This document shows positions 1 through 9,028 of a stretch of 64,000 bases of DNA, in pieces (the first letter of the stretch is position 1; every line of letters begins with the position of its first letter). The notes under the pieces are model-generated. The model worked only from the letters and a program-made list of their open reading frames with translations. It had not been told where the DNA came from and searched no databases. A program made the translations under genes and the position numbers. Location of the stretch: contig RHGE01000016.1 in the NCBI GenBank assembly GCA_004296775.1, forward strand, positions 27,828 through 91,827, in the 5' to 3' direction. This DNA is from Marinilabiliaceae bacterium JC017 (GTDB lineage Bacteria > Bacteroidota > Bacteroidia > Bacteroidales > Marinilabiliaceae).

Positions 1-315
1 CATGGTTACCGGCCCAATCACCACCGACCCGATACCTACCCGTACGTAATCACCCATCACCACATCGCCCGAACCATTATTCACCGTACAGAAATCCTCG
101 ATGGTGGTATATTGCCCCACGCTAAACTTATTCCAGGGAAACACATCGATACGTGAACGTCGCCGCACCACGGCACGATGCCCTCTTTTATGCACAAAGG
201 GATTTACCAACAGACGTACCCATAACCGTGGCCGTGGGTTACGTGCGGGCCGAATCAAAAGCAGGATAAAGGCTTTCAACCCGGGGCTTGACTTTATTTT
301 TTCAAGTAGTTTCAT
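1..315 (-). CDS. Hexapeptide-repeat acyltransferase, partial (C-terminus beyond window)
   Basis: The minus-strand frame opens with ATG at 313-315 and stays open to base 1, so only the first 105 residues are present. After a basic N-terminus the protein runs through PWNKFSVGQYTTIED and then GDYVRVGIGSVVIGPV, which has the hexapeptide rhythm of left-handed beta-helix (LbetaH) acyltransferases of the WcaF/WbbJ type. Such enzymes O-acetylate sugars of exopolysaccharides or lipopolysaccharide with acetyl-CoA. It has the same orientation as the glycosyltransferase and polymerase genes to its right, so it is probably a late gene of that exopolysaccharide cluster, although 790 bases separate it from the next gene. 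The donor and acceptor cannot be told from this fragment. Family assignment is fairly secure; the substrate is unknown. Confidence 0.7.
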   Translation of the reverse strand, partial: MKLLEKIKSSPGLKAFILLLIRPARNPRPRLWVRLLVNPFVHKRGHRAVVRRRSRIDVFPWNKFSVGQYTTIEDFCTVNNGSGDVVMGDYVRVGIGSVVIGPVTM

Positions 316-1107
316 ATATAATAGATCGTTAGATTTTAGATGATAGTTTTCCAATGGTCTTTGACGTTATGATGAAAGCAAAATCCTGATCAAATGATAG
401 TTGATGATTAAAAATAGATAGAAACCAATACCAGATGAAGTGAGCTTTCCGTTCTTCTTCGAGGCGGTTAGATTAAGGTGATGACAGCATAAGCAAATGT
501 TTATCCACCTCACCCCTCCCGATCTCAGGGAAATCCCTTTTAAAAATGATTTCACCCTCAATTGCTTTTAACTACTTTAATTTCCCACTCAAGCCGTGGA
601 GGCTCTTACTTTGTTCACATTTCAATAATTGTTTATAGGCGTTCACGATTTTCAATTCTCCTACAGTCGAGAAAGTAAGCAAAGAGTCCGCCGACTGCAC
701 CACTCGTTCACCCACTACTCCTGAAGTTGATGAGCCAGAAAGAACTCGCTCCGCTCAAACAGCTTTAGTTCACATGATTTTATTTTTTAAGGCGTTCATG
801 ATTTCGCTTCGCTTCAATTCTGCCTTTTCATCAACTTCAGGAAGTGGGTCCCGAACTACGTTGCTGAGGTCGGAAGTAGCACAACATTGCTATTGTACTG
901 CTAAAAGAGATTTCACCCCTCCCGATCTATCGGGAGCTCATCAAAGGCGAGGGAGTCTGCAAACCTGATGTTTCTGCTCATAATAATTATGTGTAGTGAA
1001 AGCTTGTTATATGAAAGATTACGCACATGAAACAAATCTGCAATCCGATTATTTTTCACATCTTAACCATTTTAATGCTCAGTACACACTATCCATATCC
1101 AAAAGCA
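316..1107. other. Non-coding gap with inverted and direct repeats
   Basis: No convincing gene is seen in these 792 bases; the short open frames have no family features. The stretch holds a perfect 14-bp inverted repeat, CCTGAAGTTGATGA at 720-733 and its complement at 828-841. A loosely repeated phrase reads aggcgttcacgatttt near 637 and aggcgttcatgatttc near 790. Two short tracts share cacccctcccgatct (near 510 and 915). This resembles accumulated intergenic repeats rather than a decayed gene. Function is unknown. Confidence 0.5.
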
Positions 1108-2346
1108 TTACAACCAATCAACGAACGATTGTGCGGGATGCTTTTCTTTTTTATACAAGACCTCATCCATATAATGATAGATGGTATTAACGCAATTCTC
1201 CCAACTGTGACTGGCCCCGGTCTTTTGCCTTTTCTTTCTTAATTGCTCTGAGTCTTCCTGCAAGGCTTTTTCAATCAGCGATAGATACTCCTGGTAATTG
1301 GAAGCCAGGTAGACATCCTCTTTAAAATAGTCCATTGCCCTGGTTGCCGTTGCCACCACTGGCTTCCCTACAGCCAGGTATTCATCAATCTTACGGGGAT
1401 AATTTCCCTGTGTCACCTCGCTAACAAGCTGGGGATTGATCGCTACATCGAATCCTTTAATGTACGAAGGCAGTTCCTCCGGTTGTCGGGCACCCAGAAA
1501 ATGCACATTACTCAACTGATGCAGGGAGGACTTTTCGAAAACCTCATCCTGCGGACCTACCAACACGATATTCCAATCCGGTTTTTGGGTAGCCAGATAG
1601 GTTATCAGATGTATATCCAATCGCCGGGCCGAGAGATACCCCACATAACCAATGATGGGGCAGGTGAATTGTTTGAGATCCTCCGCCACACAAATCTTAC
1701 CCTCCGAATCATCAAACATGCTTGTATCGCACCCCTGCCCCACCATATAGGACTCCTGGTTATACCTGGCTCCATATTCTGTATATAACAATGAGTTACT
1801 TACTACCAGATCAGCTTTCCCGATTAACTGAGGTTCCATCTCCTTGCCATGCTTACGCCAATAAGGATTATTCACCAGGTTATCACGCATGTAATACACA
1901 TACAAATCAGGATCAAGCAACTCTTTTTGGTAAAACCCCAGGAACATGTATTGATCGTTAAACAAGAGATAATCTTTGAATCCCAATTCGTCAATTGCCT
2001 TCTTAACAGATGCCGCAAAACGCCGGTTATTATACTTATTGACTATTTGATACAACCTACCAGGAGTCAGCCAATTGACTGACTCTACAATGGTGTCCGG
2101 ATACAAATTCCACAGGTTATCTGTGATATGCAGAAGGCCGGGCTGACGCCCCTGTATAACATGCAGACGCGTTTTCACCTTGGCAGATTGCCGCTCCTTC
2201 CAGAGGGAAAAACGATCCAATGGGGCATTGACATACAATACCCTGTTATGCCTGGCAAACTGCAAAGCAATATTTTTACAATTACTTCCTATTTCAATAT
2301 CCCAGGGCTGAATGCCTATAATCACAATGTCTCTATCTTTAATCAT
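1108..2346 (-). CDS. Glycosyltransferase, TuaH/GT4-like
   Basis: This 412-aa cytosolic protein has the two Rossmann halves of a GT-B glycosyltransferase. The N-terminal half starts IVIIGIQPWDIEIGSNCKN and includes YVNAPLDRFSLW, as in TuaH-like teichuronic acid glycosyltransferases. The C-terminal half has CPIIGYVGYLSARRLD, then WNIVLVGPQ and NVHFLGAR. These are followed by the donor-binding segment GFDVAINPQLVSEVTQGNYPR and KIDEYLAVGKPVVAT, where the Glu/Tyr after a short loop is typical of GT4-type enzymes. It would transfer a sugar from a nucleotide donor to the growing lipid-linked repeat unit at the cytoplasmic membrane. It follows the GT4 gene after about 300 bases that hold a dispersed repeat, so its link to the upstream operon is less tight. 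Which sugar it adds is unknown. Confidence 0.8.
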   Translation of the reverse strand: MIKDRDIVIIGIQPWDIEIGSNCKNIALQFARHNRVLYVNAPLDRFSLWKERQSAKVKTRLHVIQGRQPGLLHITDNLWNLYPDTIVESVNWLTPGRLYQIVNKYNNRRFAASVKKAIDELGFKDYLLFNDQYMFLGFYQKELLDPDLYVYYMRDNLVNNPYWRKHGKEMEPQLIGKADLVVSNSLLYTEYGARYNQESYMVGQGCDTSMFDDSEGKICVAEDLKQFTCPIIGYVGYLSARRLDIHLITYLATQKPDWNIVLVGPQDEVFEKSSLHQLSNVHFLGARQPEELPSYIKGFDVAINPQLVSEVTQGNYPRKIDEYLAVGKPVVATATRAMDYFKEDVYLASNYQEYLSLIEKALQEDSEQLRKKRQKTGASHSWENCVNTIYHYMDEVLYKKEKHPAQSFVDWL

Positions 2347-2370
2347 AACAATGGAGATAATAAGATTCTA

Positions 2371-2652
2371 TGTTTTTTAGGAGTCACCTGAAAAAAAGCC
2401 TCTTCGAGGGATGTTACCTTTAGTTTGTTGTTTTAACAGGTTTCATTACACACCGCGGAGGCGCTGAGACGCAGAGATTGTTCTTTGGAAAGTACAGGTT
2501 GTTTCAAAATATTTCTATCTATTTCACTGTATCTCCATTTATCTCTAAGTGTTTCCATCTATTTCCCACCTCTAACTTCTGACCTCTATCCTCTCTATCT
2601 ATTTCCATCCAATTTGAACAACATGCTGGTAAAAGTTACTCCTTAAGCACCT
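2371..2652. repeat. Dispersed intergenic element, copy A
   Basis: This stretch aligns with 48651-48883. Both share gaaaaaaagcct followed by ttcgaggga and gttacct. After an unequal middle both share catttatctctaa, gtttccatctatt, then ctctaacttctgacctct and atatttccatcca-like text, ending near aagc(a/g)cct. Copy A alone carries about 50 extra bases with caccgcggaggcgctgagac. No open frame is shared by both copies, so it is a non-coding repeat. It fills the gap between two glycosyltransferase genes and ends at the stop codon of the right-hand one. Confidence 0.75.
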
Positions 2653-3832
2653 ACACCAGATCAACAACCTTCTCAGGTACTTTTCCTGTCTCTTTAATAT
2701 TTAGCACCATCCCATACAAGTCCAATACTTCACCAGCCATCTTTTCCCATGAAAAAGCAGCTGTCCTTTTCCACCCTTTTTCCCTTAACACCATTCTTTT
2801 CCCTTTACTTGACAACACTTTCTCTATTCCCAGGGCAATCTCTTCAGGGCTAAACGGATCAACCAGAATGGCCGCATCACCGGCAATTTCAGGCATTGAT
2901 GAAGTATTGGAAGTAATGGTTGGAGTCCCACACTTCATGGCTTCTAAAATGGGTAATCCAAAGCTCTCTCGTAACGATGGATACAAAAAGAGATTACATA
3001 AGTTATAGATCGCCGGCAATTCATCATTTGGTACGTACCCACAAAGTTTGATTGAATCACTCAAATGAGAAAGGCCTAACCGTTCCAACTCTTTTTTCAA
3101 CCGGGATCTGTCATAATCAAGCAATACCAGGGGCATGGGATCTGAAGCAGAGGATTTACGATATAAATCATAAGCCCGAAAAACATTTAAAGTATTTTTC
3201 TTTGGATCGGTATTTCCCAGGTGAAAAATAAAATTATTCGGTAACTGATACTTTTGTTTTACCTCCTCCAGGTATTCGTTGTCTTTTATTCTTTTGAATT
3301 GATCACTTACTCCATTATATATAGCCCTGATCTTACCTGCATACTCAGGAAAACGACCGGCTATGGTAGCTTTTTCAAATCCGGATACAGTAATCACATA
3401 TTGGGCCCGTTGCAGAATAAAAGGCACATTCCACCGCCGATAAATATTGCCCATTCGCTGATACCATGAAGCCCGTTTCCTGAAATGATTCAGACTCTCC
3501 AGGTAAATAATATCATGTATGGTCACCACCAGCGGCACGCATACTTTTAACGGAGCGGTATTGCTGGTACAATGCAATAAATCACACTGATATTTTTTCA
3601 CCGCAGCAGGCAATACTACTTGTTCCCAATAAGGGTAAGTGGCGCCTGATAAAGGCACTATGTGAAAATTAGCCGTATCTTCCAGGCAAACATCCTCGCC
3701 TGGTTTAACAAATACGAAGTACTCATTTTCCTGGTCAATCTTTTGAAGATTACGTATTAACTGTAACGCCACGAAATCCATTCCGTGTTTGTTTTTTCTA
3801 AAAAGTCGTTGTCCTTCAATTGCAATTTTCAT
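2651..3832 (-). CDS. Glycosyltransferase family 4
   Basis: This 393-aa protein is a GT-B, GT4-family retaining glycosyltransferase. The N-terminus MKIAIEGQRLFRKNKHGMD matches the acceptor-side glycine-rich start of the family. The C-terminal domain has FIFHLGNTDPKKN, the loop KLCGYVPNDELPAIYNLC, and the EX7E donor motif in FLYPSLRESFGLPILEAMKCG near residues 295-315. That is followed by PTITSNTSSMPEIAGDAAILVDP, close to the mannosyltransferase and rhamnosyltransferase consensus. It acts in the cytoplasm on the lipid-linked repeat unit of the exopolysaccharide. It sits about 90 bases after the GT2 gene in the same direction, so co-transcription is likely. Sugar specificity cannot be read from the sequence. 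Confidence 0.9.
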   Translation of the reverse strand: MKIAIEGQRLFRKNKHGMDFVALQLIRNLQKIDQENEYFVFVKPGEDVCLEDTANFHIVPLSGATYPYWEQVVLPAAVKKYQCDLLHCTSNTAPLKVCVPLVVTIHDIIYLESLNHFRKRASWYQRMGNIYRRWNVPFILQRAQYVITVSGFEKATIAGRFPEYAGKIRAIYNGVSDQFKRIKDNEYLEEVKQKYQLPNNFIFHLGNTDPKKNTLNVFRAYDLYRKSSASDPMPLVLLDYDRSRLKKELERLGLSHLSDSIKLCGYVPNDELPAIYNLCNLFLYPSLRESFGLPILEAMKCGTPTITSNTSSMPEIAGDAAILVDPFSPEEIALGIEKVLSSKGKRMVLREKGWKRTAAFSWEKMAGEVLDLYGMVLNIKETGKVPEKVVDLV

Positions 3833-3920
3833 CTTACCAGATTTTAATATTAAGACATGAGACTATTTTATTATGCAGATCCGGGATTAGACAGGATATT
3901 CCTATCTGAATATCACTCTA

Positions 3921-5144
3921 TCATCCGGATGACACCTGATCAGTTAAACCATGTGAAGTATGTATAAACCGTTTATTCGCTCCCTTTATCTTGAGAAGCG
4001 CAAGCACCATTAATCCAAAAGCCTTAGGCAGGTAGAGCAGTGCCTTTCCTGTTTGCCGGTTATAAAAACGAGATGGGATAGAAAAGAGAAAACCGGTTAA
4101 TACCATCGAAAGCATCAGATACCAATAAAAAGGTTGAGGAATGATCCATTCCGTCCAGGTCCCCAAAGGATAAATAGCCGATAGTATACCCAACACACCA
4201 CTTACAACTGCTAATACACCAAGTAAAATAATCCTTGGAGCCAGTACCATTTGTATGATCTTATCAAACAAATCCACATTGCCATTAAGTACAAGTTGAC
4301 TTACTCCTTTTCGTATCCCTTTAATGAAATAAAAAATCTGGGCCGCCAACCACCTCCTGCGCTGACCTATGAAGGCATCCGCACGGTGCACTTTTTCATC
4401 GTATACCATTGCCTGGTCTAAATACTTTATGGTCTTTTGATCGGCAAGAATGGCCAATTCAAGTTCCTTATCAAACCCACCAATAGCCCTGATAGCCTTC
4501 ATCTTCTGCTTAAAGCAAGTATAGTCGAATGCCATCCCGGATCCAATGAGCGCTGCCGATAATCCCATTGCCCGGTGACCTTTCCGAAAGACATGATTAT
4601 TTACCTCTTCACTAATGGCATCCAGCACAGCCAAATGATTGTTTTGATTCAAAGCTGTGCGATGCCCCTGGATAACATCACCAGATTGGAAAGCCTGATT
4701 CACTTTTTCAAGAAACCTATCCTCCATAATATTATCGGCATCCAACACCACTACAATGTCAAAGGAGTCATCAATCAAACTCAGAGCCCTATTCAAAGCC
4801 TTTGCTTTGGTACTTTTTTCAAAACTCACCTCAACTACCCTAATAGGAAGCTTAATTAAATCATCCAACGTTTCCTTCCTTAAGGAATCGGCAATAACAA
4901 TGATTTCAAAATGGTCAGACGGGTAATTCTGGCCAAGCGCCTTACGGGCTACTTCTACAATCACACCATCCTCTTTATAGGCAGGAATAAACACAGCTAT
5001 ATTCCTATAAACCGAAGCCTTTTCCCTCTTTTCCCTGTAAAACATTCCTGAAATACTAAAGAAGAAAAAATAGCTTGCAGATAAAAGCAGGTAACTGAAC
5101 AGACCCAGCCCAACGATTTTTAAAAAGATTTGCAGATATTCCAT
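3921..5144 (-). CDS. Membrane-bound glycosyltransferase family 2 (processive-type)
   Basis: This 407-aa GT-A enzyme has one N-terminal membrane helix (about residues 5-30) and a cytosolic GT2 domain. The domain carries AVFIPAYKEDGVIVEVARKA, the metal-binding DxD in VVLDADN, the catalytic LELAILADQKT and the QRRRW motif (family QxxRW). Two more helices follow near the C-terminus. This layout is that of BcsA/NodC/IcaA-like polymer-forming or large GT2 enzymes. It lies 28 bases after the neighbouring GT2 gene in one operon with Wzx and Wzy, so a role in repeat-unit assembly is more likely than making a separate homopolymer. The family is certain; product and processivity are not. Confidence 0.88.
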   Translation of the reverse strand: MEYLQIFLKIVGLGLFSYLLLSASYFFFFSISGMFYREKREKASVYRNIAVFIPAYKEDGVIVEVARKALGQNYPSDHFEIIVIADSLRKETLDDLIKLPIRVVEVSFEKSTKAKALNRALSLIDDSFDIVVVLDADNIMEDRFLEKVNQAFQSGDVIQGHRTALNQNNHLAVLDAISEEVNNHVFRKGHRAMGLSAALIGSGMAFDYTCFKQKMKAIRAIGGFDKELELAILADQKTIKYLDQAMVYDEKVHRADAFIGQRRRWLAAQIFYFIKGIRKGVSQLVLNGNVDLFDKIIQMVLAPRIILLGVLAVVSGVLGILSAIYPLGTWTEWIIPQPFYWYLMLSMVLTGFLFSIPSRFYNRQTGKALLYLPKAFGLMVLALLKIKGANKRFIHTSHGLTDQVSSG

Positions 5145-5172
5145 GATAACTAATCTTAATACGTTATTAAGC

Positions 5173-6069
5173 TTACTTCAGTTTTCTAAAATGCCAGAAT
5201 ACAGCTCGCATATAAGCTCTTAAATGAGCCCGTTGAAAAGACAACAGGTAACCAATAAAATTTTTAGGCACCGCAATCAGTGACAGATACAGAAAAGACA
5301 TGACAGCCTGACCACCCCGTATATGCCGCCGGAAATACAATATTCTGTTCCGGTTAAGGTAATAGGTTTTCAAAGGACTATTTTTTCCCGTAGAGATGGA
5401 TTCTTTATGAAACACCACCGACTGAGGCTGGAAAAAGATGCGATAACCAGCTTTTTTTATTTGAGTACTCCAATCATGTTCTTCATAATACAAGAAGTAC
5501 ATCTCTGGCATGACACCTACTTTTTCAATAACTCGTACCGGCACCATCATGGCACACCCATGAGCAAAATGGGTTTCCCCCACTTCTTCATATTGTCCGG
5601 CCTCCTTTTGTTTATAACCCACCGCCTTCATGCGTAAGGTATAGGGATTCATTTTGCTGAATCCCGCATATTGAATGGTGTCCGGATGATAAGAATACCT
5701 GATTTTCGGACTCACCATACCAATGGATAAGTCATTTTCCAAAAGCCTGACCATTGGCTGTAAAAAGTCCTTCTCTACTTCCGTGTCATTATTAATGAAA
5801 AGAATATATTTTCCCCTTGCCCGCTGTATTCCCAGGTTGTTTCCACCTGCAAATCCAAGGTTCTCTTCACTCTGAATTAAAATGACTTCGGGAAAGCGTT
5901 CGACAATAATCTCAGGCTGGTCACCGAGCGATCCATTATCCACCACAATAACCTCCAGGGCAGGATATGAGACGTTTCGCATTGAAGCCAGAAACTCACA
6001 CGTCACCTGCGACTGATTATAATTAACGGTCACTATGGAAACCAATGGATATGTTTGTAATTCCCTCAT
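5173..6069 (-). CDS. Glycosyltransferase family 2, rhamnosyltransferase-like
   Basis: This 298-aa GT-A enzyme begins VSIVTVNYNQSQVTCEFLAS, continues with VIVVDNGSLGD, and has the DxD-type metal site in ILFINNDTEVEKDF near residue 95. The acceptor part has HGCAMMVPVRVIEKVG and FLYYEEHDWSTQIKKAGYRI, the ED-like catalytic region of WbbL/rhamnosyltransferase-type GT2 proteins. There are no clear N-terminal membrane helices; a hydrophobic C-terminal region near residues 255-275 may touch the membrane. It lies 45 bases after wzy in the same operon. It would add one sugar to the undecaprenyl-linked oligosaccharide. Substrate unknown. Confidence 0.9.
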   Translation of the reverse strand: MRELQTYPLVSIVTVNYNQSQVTCEFLASMRNVSYPALEVIVVDNGSLGDQPEIIVERFPEVILIQSEENLGFAGGNNLGIQRARGKYILFINNDTEVEKDFLQPMVRLLENDLSIGMVSPKIRYSYHPDTIQYAGFSKMNPYTLRMKAVGYKQKEAGQYEEVGETHFAHGCAMMVPVRVIEKVGVMPEMYFLYYEEHDWSTQIKKAGYRIFFQPQSVVFHKESISTGKNSPLKTYYLNRNRILYFRRHIRGGQAVMSFLYLSLIAVPKNFIGYLLSFQRAHLRAYMRAVFWHFRKLK

Positions 6070-6114
6070 GTCATCTCATCTAAAACAGATTATTGATCTA
6101 TCTGATGTTAAACA

Positions 6115-7644
6115 TTACTTATTCTGAGAGTCATCCTTCCCCTTCTTCATCACAGAAAAAGGATACATTGATATTCTACTATCCGACAAATAATCCTGAT
6201 TGACGAAAGGTTCATCTTTTTCACTTAACTGCCGATCCAGCTTGTCTGCCATAAACATAAAAGCCATTGACATGTAGATAATAATTCCGGTCGGCATCTG
6301 TCCCAAGACCCCATTACCATAGGAGGCTAACATGATACCGAAAAGACCTGCAACTAATGCCTGAAGTCGTCCCCGCAGCCATTCATTCTTAACTTTAAAA
6401 CTCACCACCCAGGATGATTTAATCAAAACATAAAACAAAATGAACAGATGTAACATCAAGCCCACTATACCCTGCTCGGCCCATATCATTACATACCAAC
6501 TGTCGGTTGGCACATTGGCCAGGAATGTATTGGGAGTAAAACGTTGTCCCCAATTACCGGCAGAACCAATCCCTCCACCAAAGGGACGCGTTGCCAAATA
6601 CCCTTTAAGCCTGTTTTGATTCTCAATGCGAACTCTCAAGGATGGATTATCCTTGTCAAAAGCCGTTCGAATACGTCTTATCTCATAATTATTTTGTCCA
6701 ATGGTGGTAAACATGAAAAAGACAATCACCATTACACCTAAAACACCACCGGCCAAAAGCAACCGGAAATTACGACGTAAGAGCAAGTACATAAAAAAAC
6801 CGCCAACAGGTACTGCGATAGCACCACGAGTGCCCGAAATCATTAAAGCATAGAAAAACAGCAAAGCTGATAGCCCATATATGAGCTTGTCTTTCATTTT
6901 CTTTTCATTGAGGGCCACAATGGCAAACACCACCCCTGAATGCCCCATGGCAGCCCCAAACTGCCCGGCATCGGTAAAAAAGGAGAATATCCTCAGCTTT
7001 CCGAAAAGCAGATGTGTCAAAGCTCCACCACTGTTTAACCATTGCTGTTCCCAGGGATCTAAAAACAGGTATTTTTGTTGCAATCCTTTAATCACACCCA
7101 CAAGCGCAAAGATTAACCAGAAAGTAAAAAAACGTTTCAGATGCTTAGGCTTATTGAAGAGCATAAATACCAAGGGTACCGTAAGAAGCATATACAGAGC
7201 GATCCCTCTCATGGCATAAAACCAGGCCACCCGGCTCACCGCTTCCGGATTTACAAATTGAAATAACGCATATAGAAACCAGATAGCTGCCAACAAGGTC
7301 AAATCACTTTTTGCGGCTAACCACCGATGACGCTGTTTAAAGTATTTAAAAAATACGGCCATCAACGTAAGTACCAACAACAAATCGATGGATAATCCAA
7401 GTGGTGCAGGGATGTATCGGGTCAAACCAAGCACAAAATAATTGGCGATAAAGGTGATCCATAAACCTGTTTCAGGCGACTTGAACACTTGATATAACAA
7501 CAAGATACCAACAGGCAGAAAAATCCCCATAAGTGTCACCATGATTCCAAACTTTACAATCAAAACAGACACTGAAACAGCTAGTAATCCAATCACAACT
7601 GCTTTAAAAAAAACCACCATGTATTTTAGACTGACTGCACTCAT
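6115..7644 (-). CDS. O-antigen ligase/polymerase-like membrane protein (Wzy type)
   Basis: This 509-aa protein has about ten to twelve hydrophobic segments. A large periplasmic loop (about residues 325-390) contains RIENQNRLKGYLATRPFG, GGIGSAGNWG and PTDSWYVMIWAEQGIVGL, the signature region of the Wzy_C/O-antigen ligase superfamily. Members polymerise repeat units on undecaprenyl diphosphate, or ligate them, at the periplasmic face of the inner membrane. The start overlaps the wzx stop by four bases (ATGA), so the two are translationally coupled. With flippase and chain-length genes adjacent, polymerase is the better reading than ligase. Polymerase versus ligase cannot be settled by sequence alone. 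Confidence 0.82.
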   Translation of the reverse strand: MSAVSLKYMVVFFKAVVIGLLAVSVSVLIVKFGIMVTLMGIFLPVGILLLYQVFKSPETGLWITFIANYFVLGLTRYIPAPLGLSIDLLLVLTLMAVFFKYFKQRHRWLAAKSDLTLLAAIWFLYALFQFVNPEAVSRVAWFYAMRGIALYMLLTVPLVFMLFNKPKHLKRFFTFWLIFALVGVIKGLQQKYLFLDPWEQQWLNSGGALTHLLFGKLRIFSFFTDAGQFGAAMGHSGVVFAIVALNEKKMKDKLIYGLSALLFFYALMISGTRGAIAVPVGGFFMYLLLRRNFRLLLAGGVLGVMVIVFFMFTTIGQNNYEIRRIRTAFDKDNPSLRVRIENQNRLKGYLATRPFGGGIGSAGNWGQRFTPNTFLANVPTDSWYVMIWAEQGIVGLMLHLFILFYVLIKSSWVVSFKVKNEWLRGRLQALVAGLFGIMLASYGNGVLGQMPTGIIIYMSMAFMFMADKLDRQLSEKDEPFVNQDYLSDSRISMYPFSVMKKGKDDSQNK

Positions 7645-9020
7645 GGACGAACTTTATCGGTATTAACGTCTGATATTTTTCCTTTTAAAAACTTTTGCAA
7701 TTCAAAGCGGTAAAAATCAATACCCCGAATAAATACACTTCCTATTTCAATCTTCACGACTTTATTCAGAAAATGCCACCCCAGAACCATACCGACAATT
7801 GTGAAGACCACTGATGTAAAAGCCACCAGGATTAATGACTGAAAAACAAATACAGCAATTAAATCACCTACAAGATTCAACGTTAACATGACATATACCT
7901 TAACTGCATTTTTATCAGGTCTCTCTATGGCATCCAATGCCACCCCTGACAGACGATCAAAAGGAAGCAATAAAGCATATGGAATAAAGATCAAAAGCAA
8001 CAACCACATTAATCCCAAGGAAGAAAGATATTGCTCACCGGCAAAAATCAGGAGAAATTGCTCACCCAACATTCCAATAACCACCAGTATTGGCATAAAC
8101 AATAGACTCACAGCCCCGAGATAAGTACTAAATATGTTTTTAAAGAGATCAATTTGATTATTAATGTAGGCTTTTGACAAGCGTGGAATGGCCACTGCCA
8201 TAAAACCACTTAAAGGAAGCTGCACAAGATCAATAATTTTGAATGGTATCGCATAAATAGCTACCCATTCAGCCCCTAAGAAAGGTGCTAATCCAATAAT
8301 TAACGAATCAGCACTCCTTAACAAACTACTTCCTACACTGGTTAAAAGTGTATACTTTCCGTAGTTAAAAAGCTGCTTTATACTATTTCTGTCAGCTCTT
8401 GCCCAATTATAAAAACCATCCCACAGAGAGGTAAAAACCACCATACTTCCGAATAGATTACTGATGATAAAGGCCCAAGCAACCATAACCAGGTCAATAG
8501 AGAAAAACAGACTTGTAATTAGGATTATTAGAAAAAAGCTGCCGGATATAACCAGTCGAATGACCAGAATACGATCAAAACGTTGTTCGGTTTGCAAATT
8601 ACTAATCGCATTATTCCATAGTAAATTCGCAACAGCTAATAATGGGTAATAGCCAAAAAACAGACTGTAAGCACCAAATGAAACCTCCGAAAAAACAACA
8701 CGAATAAACACAAATAACAAAACTAATGCCACCGTAACACTGCTGTCGATAATAGCTCCTGAACTCCTGAATATTACCTTTTCACTATCATGATGTTTGG
8801 ACGAAAAATGGACAATTGCCCGGCGGGTTAAACCAAACCGTAACAAGTCTACAAAAGTTGCCAATGTGGCAAATATGACCCACTCACCAAAAGCTTCTTT
8901 ACTCAAAACTCTGACTAGGATCAGAAAAGTAAACAGGTTCAACAAAGCCCCTAATGCATTGGCACCAATAGATTGTACATTTTTATCCGTTAATATTTTC
9001 CGACTCAAATTCATCATCAC
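7641..9020 (-). CDS. Polysaccharide flippase, Wzx/MOP family
   Basis: This 459-aa protein is almost wholly hydrophobic, with about twelve to fourteen membrane helices. It matches the polysaccharide biosynthesis branch of the MOP superfamily: an N-terminal NALGALLNLFTFLILVRVLS, then FGEWVIFATLATFVDLLRFG, and a mid-protein LPLSGFMAVAIPRLSKAY. It would flip undecaprenyl-linked repeat units across the inner membrane for polymerisation by the adjacent Wzy. The gene is nine bases from the Wzc-like gene and overlaps wzy, so it sits firmly within the exopolysaccharide operon. Assignment is confident; the transported unit is unknown. Confidence 0.88.
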   Translation of the reverse strand: MMMNLSRKILTDKNVQSIGANALGALLNLFTFLILVRVLSKEAFGEWVIFATLATFVDLLRFGLTRRAIVHFSSKHHDSEKVIFRSSGAIIDSSVTVALVLLFVFIRVVFSEVSFGAYSLFFGYYPLLAVANLLWNNAISNLQTEQRFDRILVIRLVISGSFFLIILITSLFFSIDLVMVAWAFIISNLFGSMVVFTSLWDGFYNWARADRNSIKQLFNYGKYTLLTSVGSSLLRSADSLIIGLAPFLGAEWVAIYAIPFKIIDLVQLPLSGFMAVAIPRLSKAYINNQIDLFKNIFSTYLGAVSLLFMPILVVIGMLGEQFLLIFAGEQYLSSLGLMWLLLLIFIPYALLLPFDRLSGVALDAIERPDKNAVKVYVMLTLNLVGDLIAVFVFQSLILVAFTSVVFTIVGMVLGWHFLNKVVKIEIGSVFIRGIDFYRFELQKFLKGKISDVNTDKVRP

Positions 9021-9028
9021 ACCAAAGT

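Noticed and set aside
367..561. 64-codon minus-strand frame in the first intergenic gap
   Set aside because: It runs through repeat-like intergenic DNA, has no domain, and its composition does not resemble the neighbouring genes.
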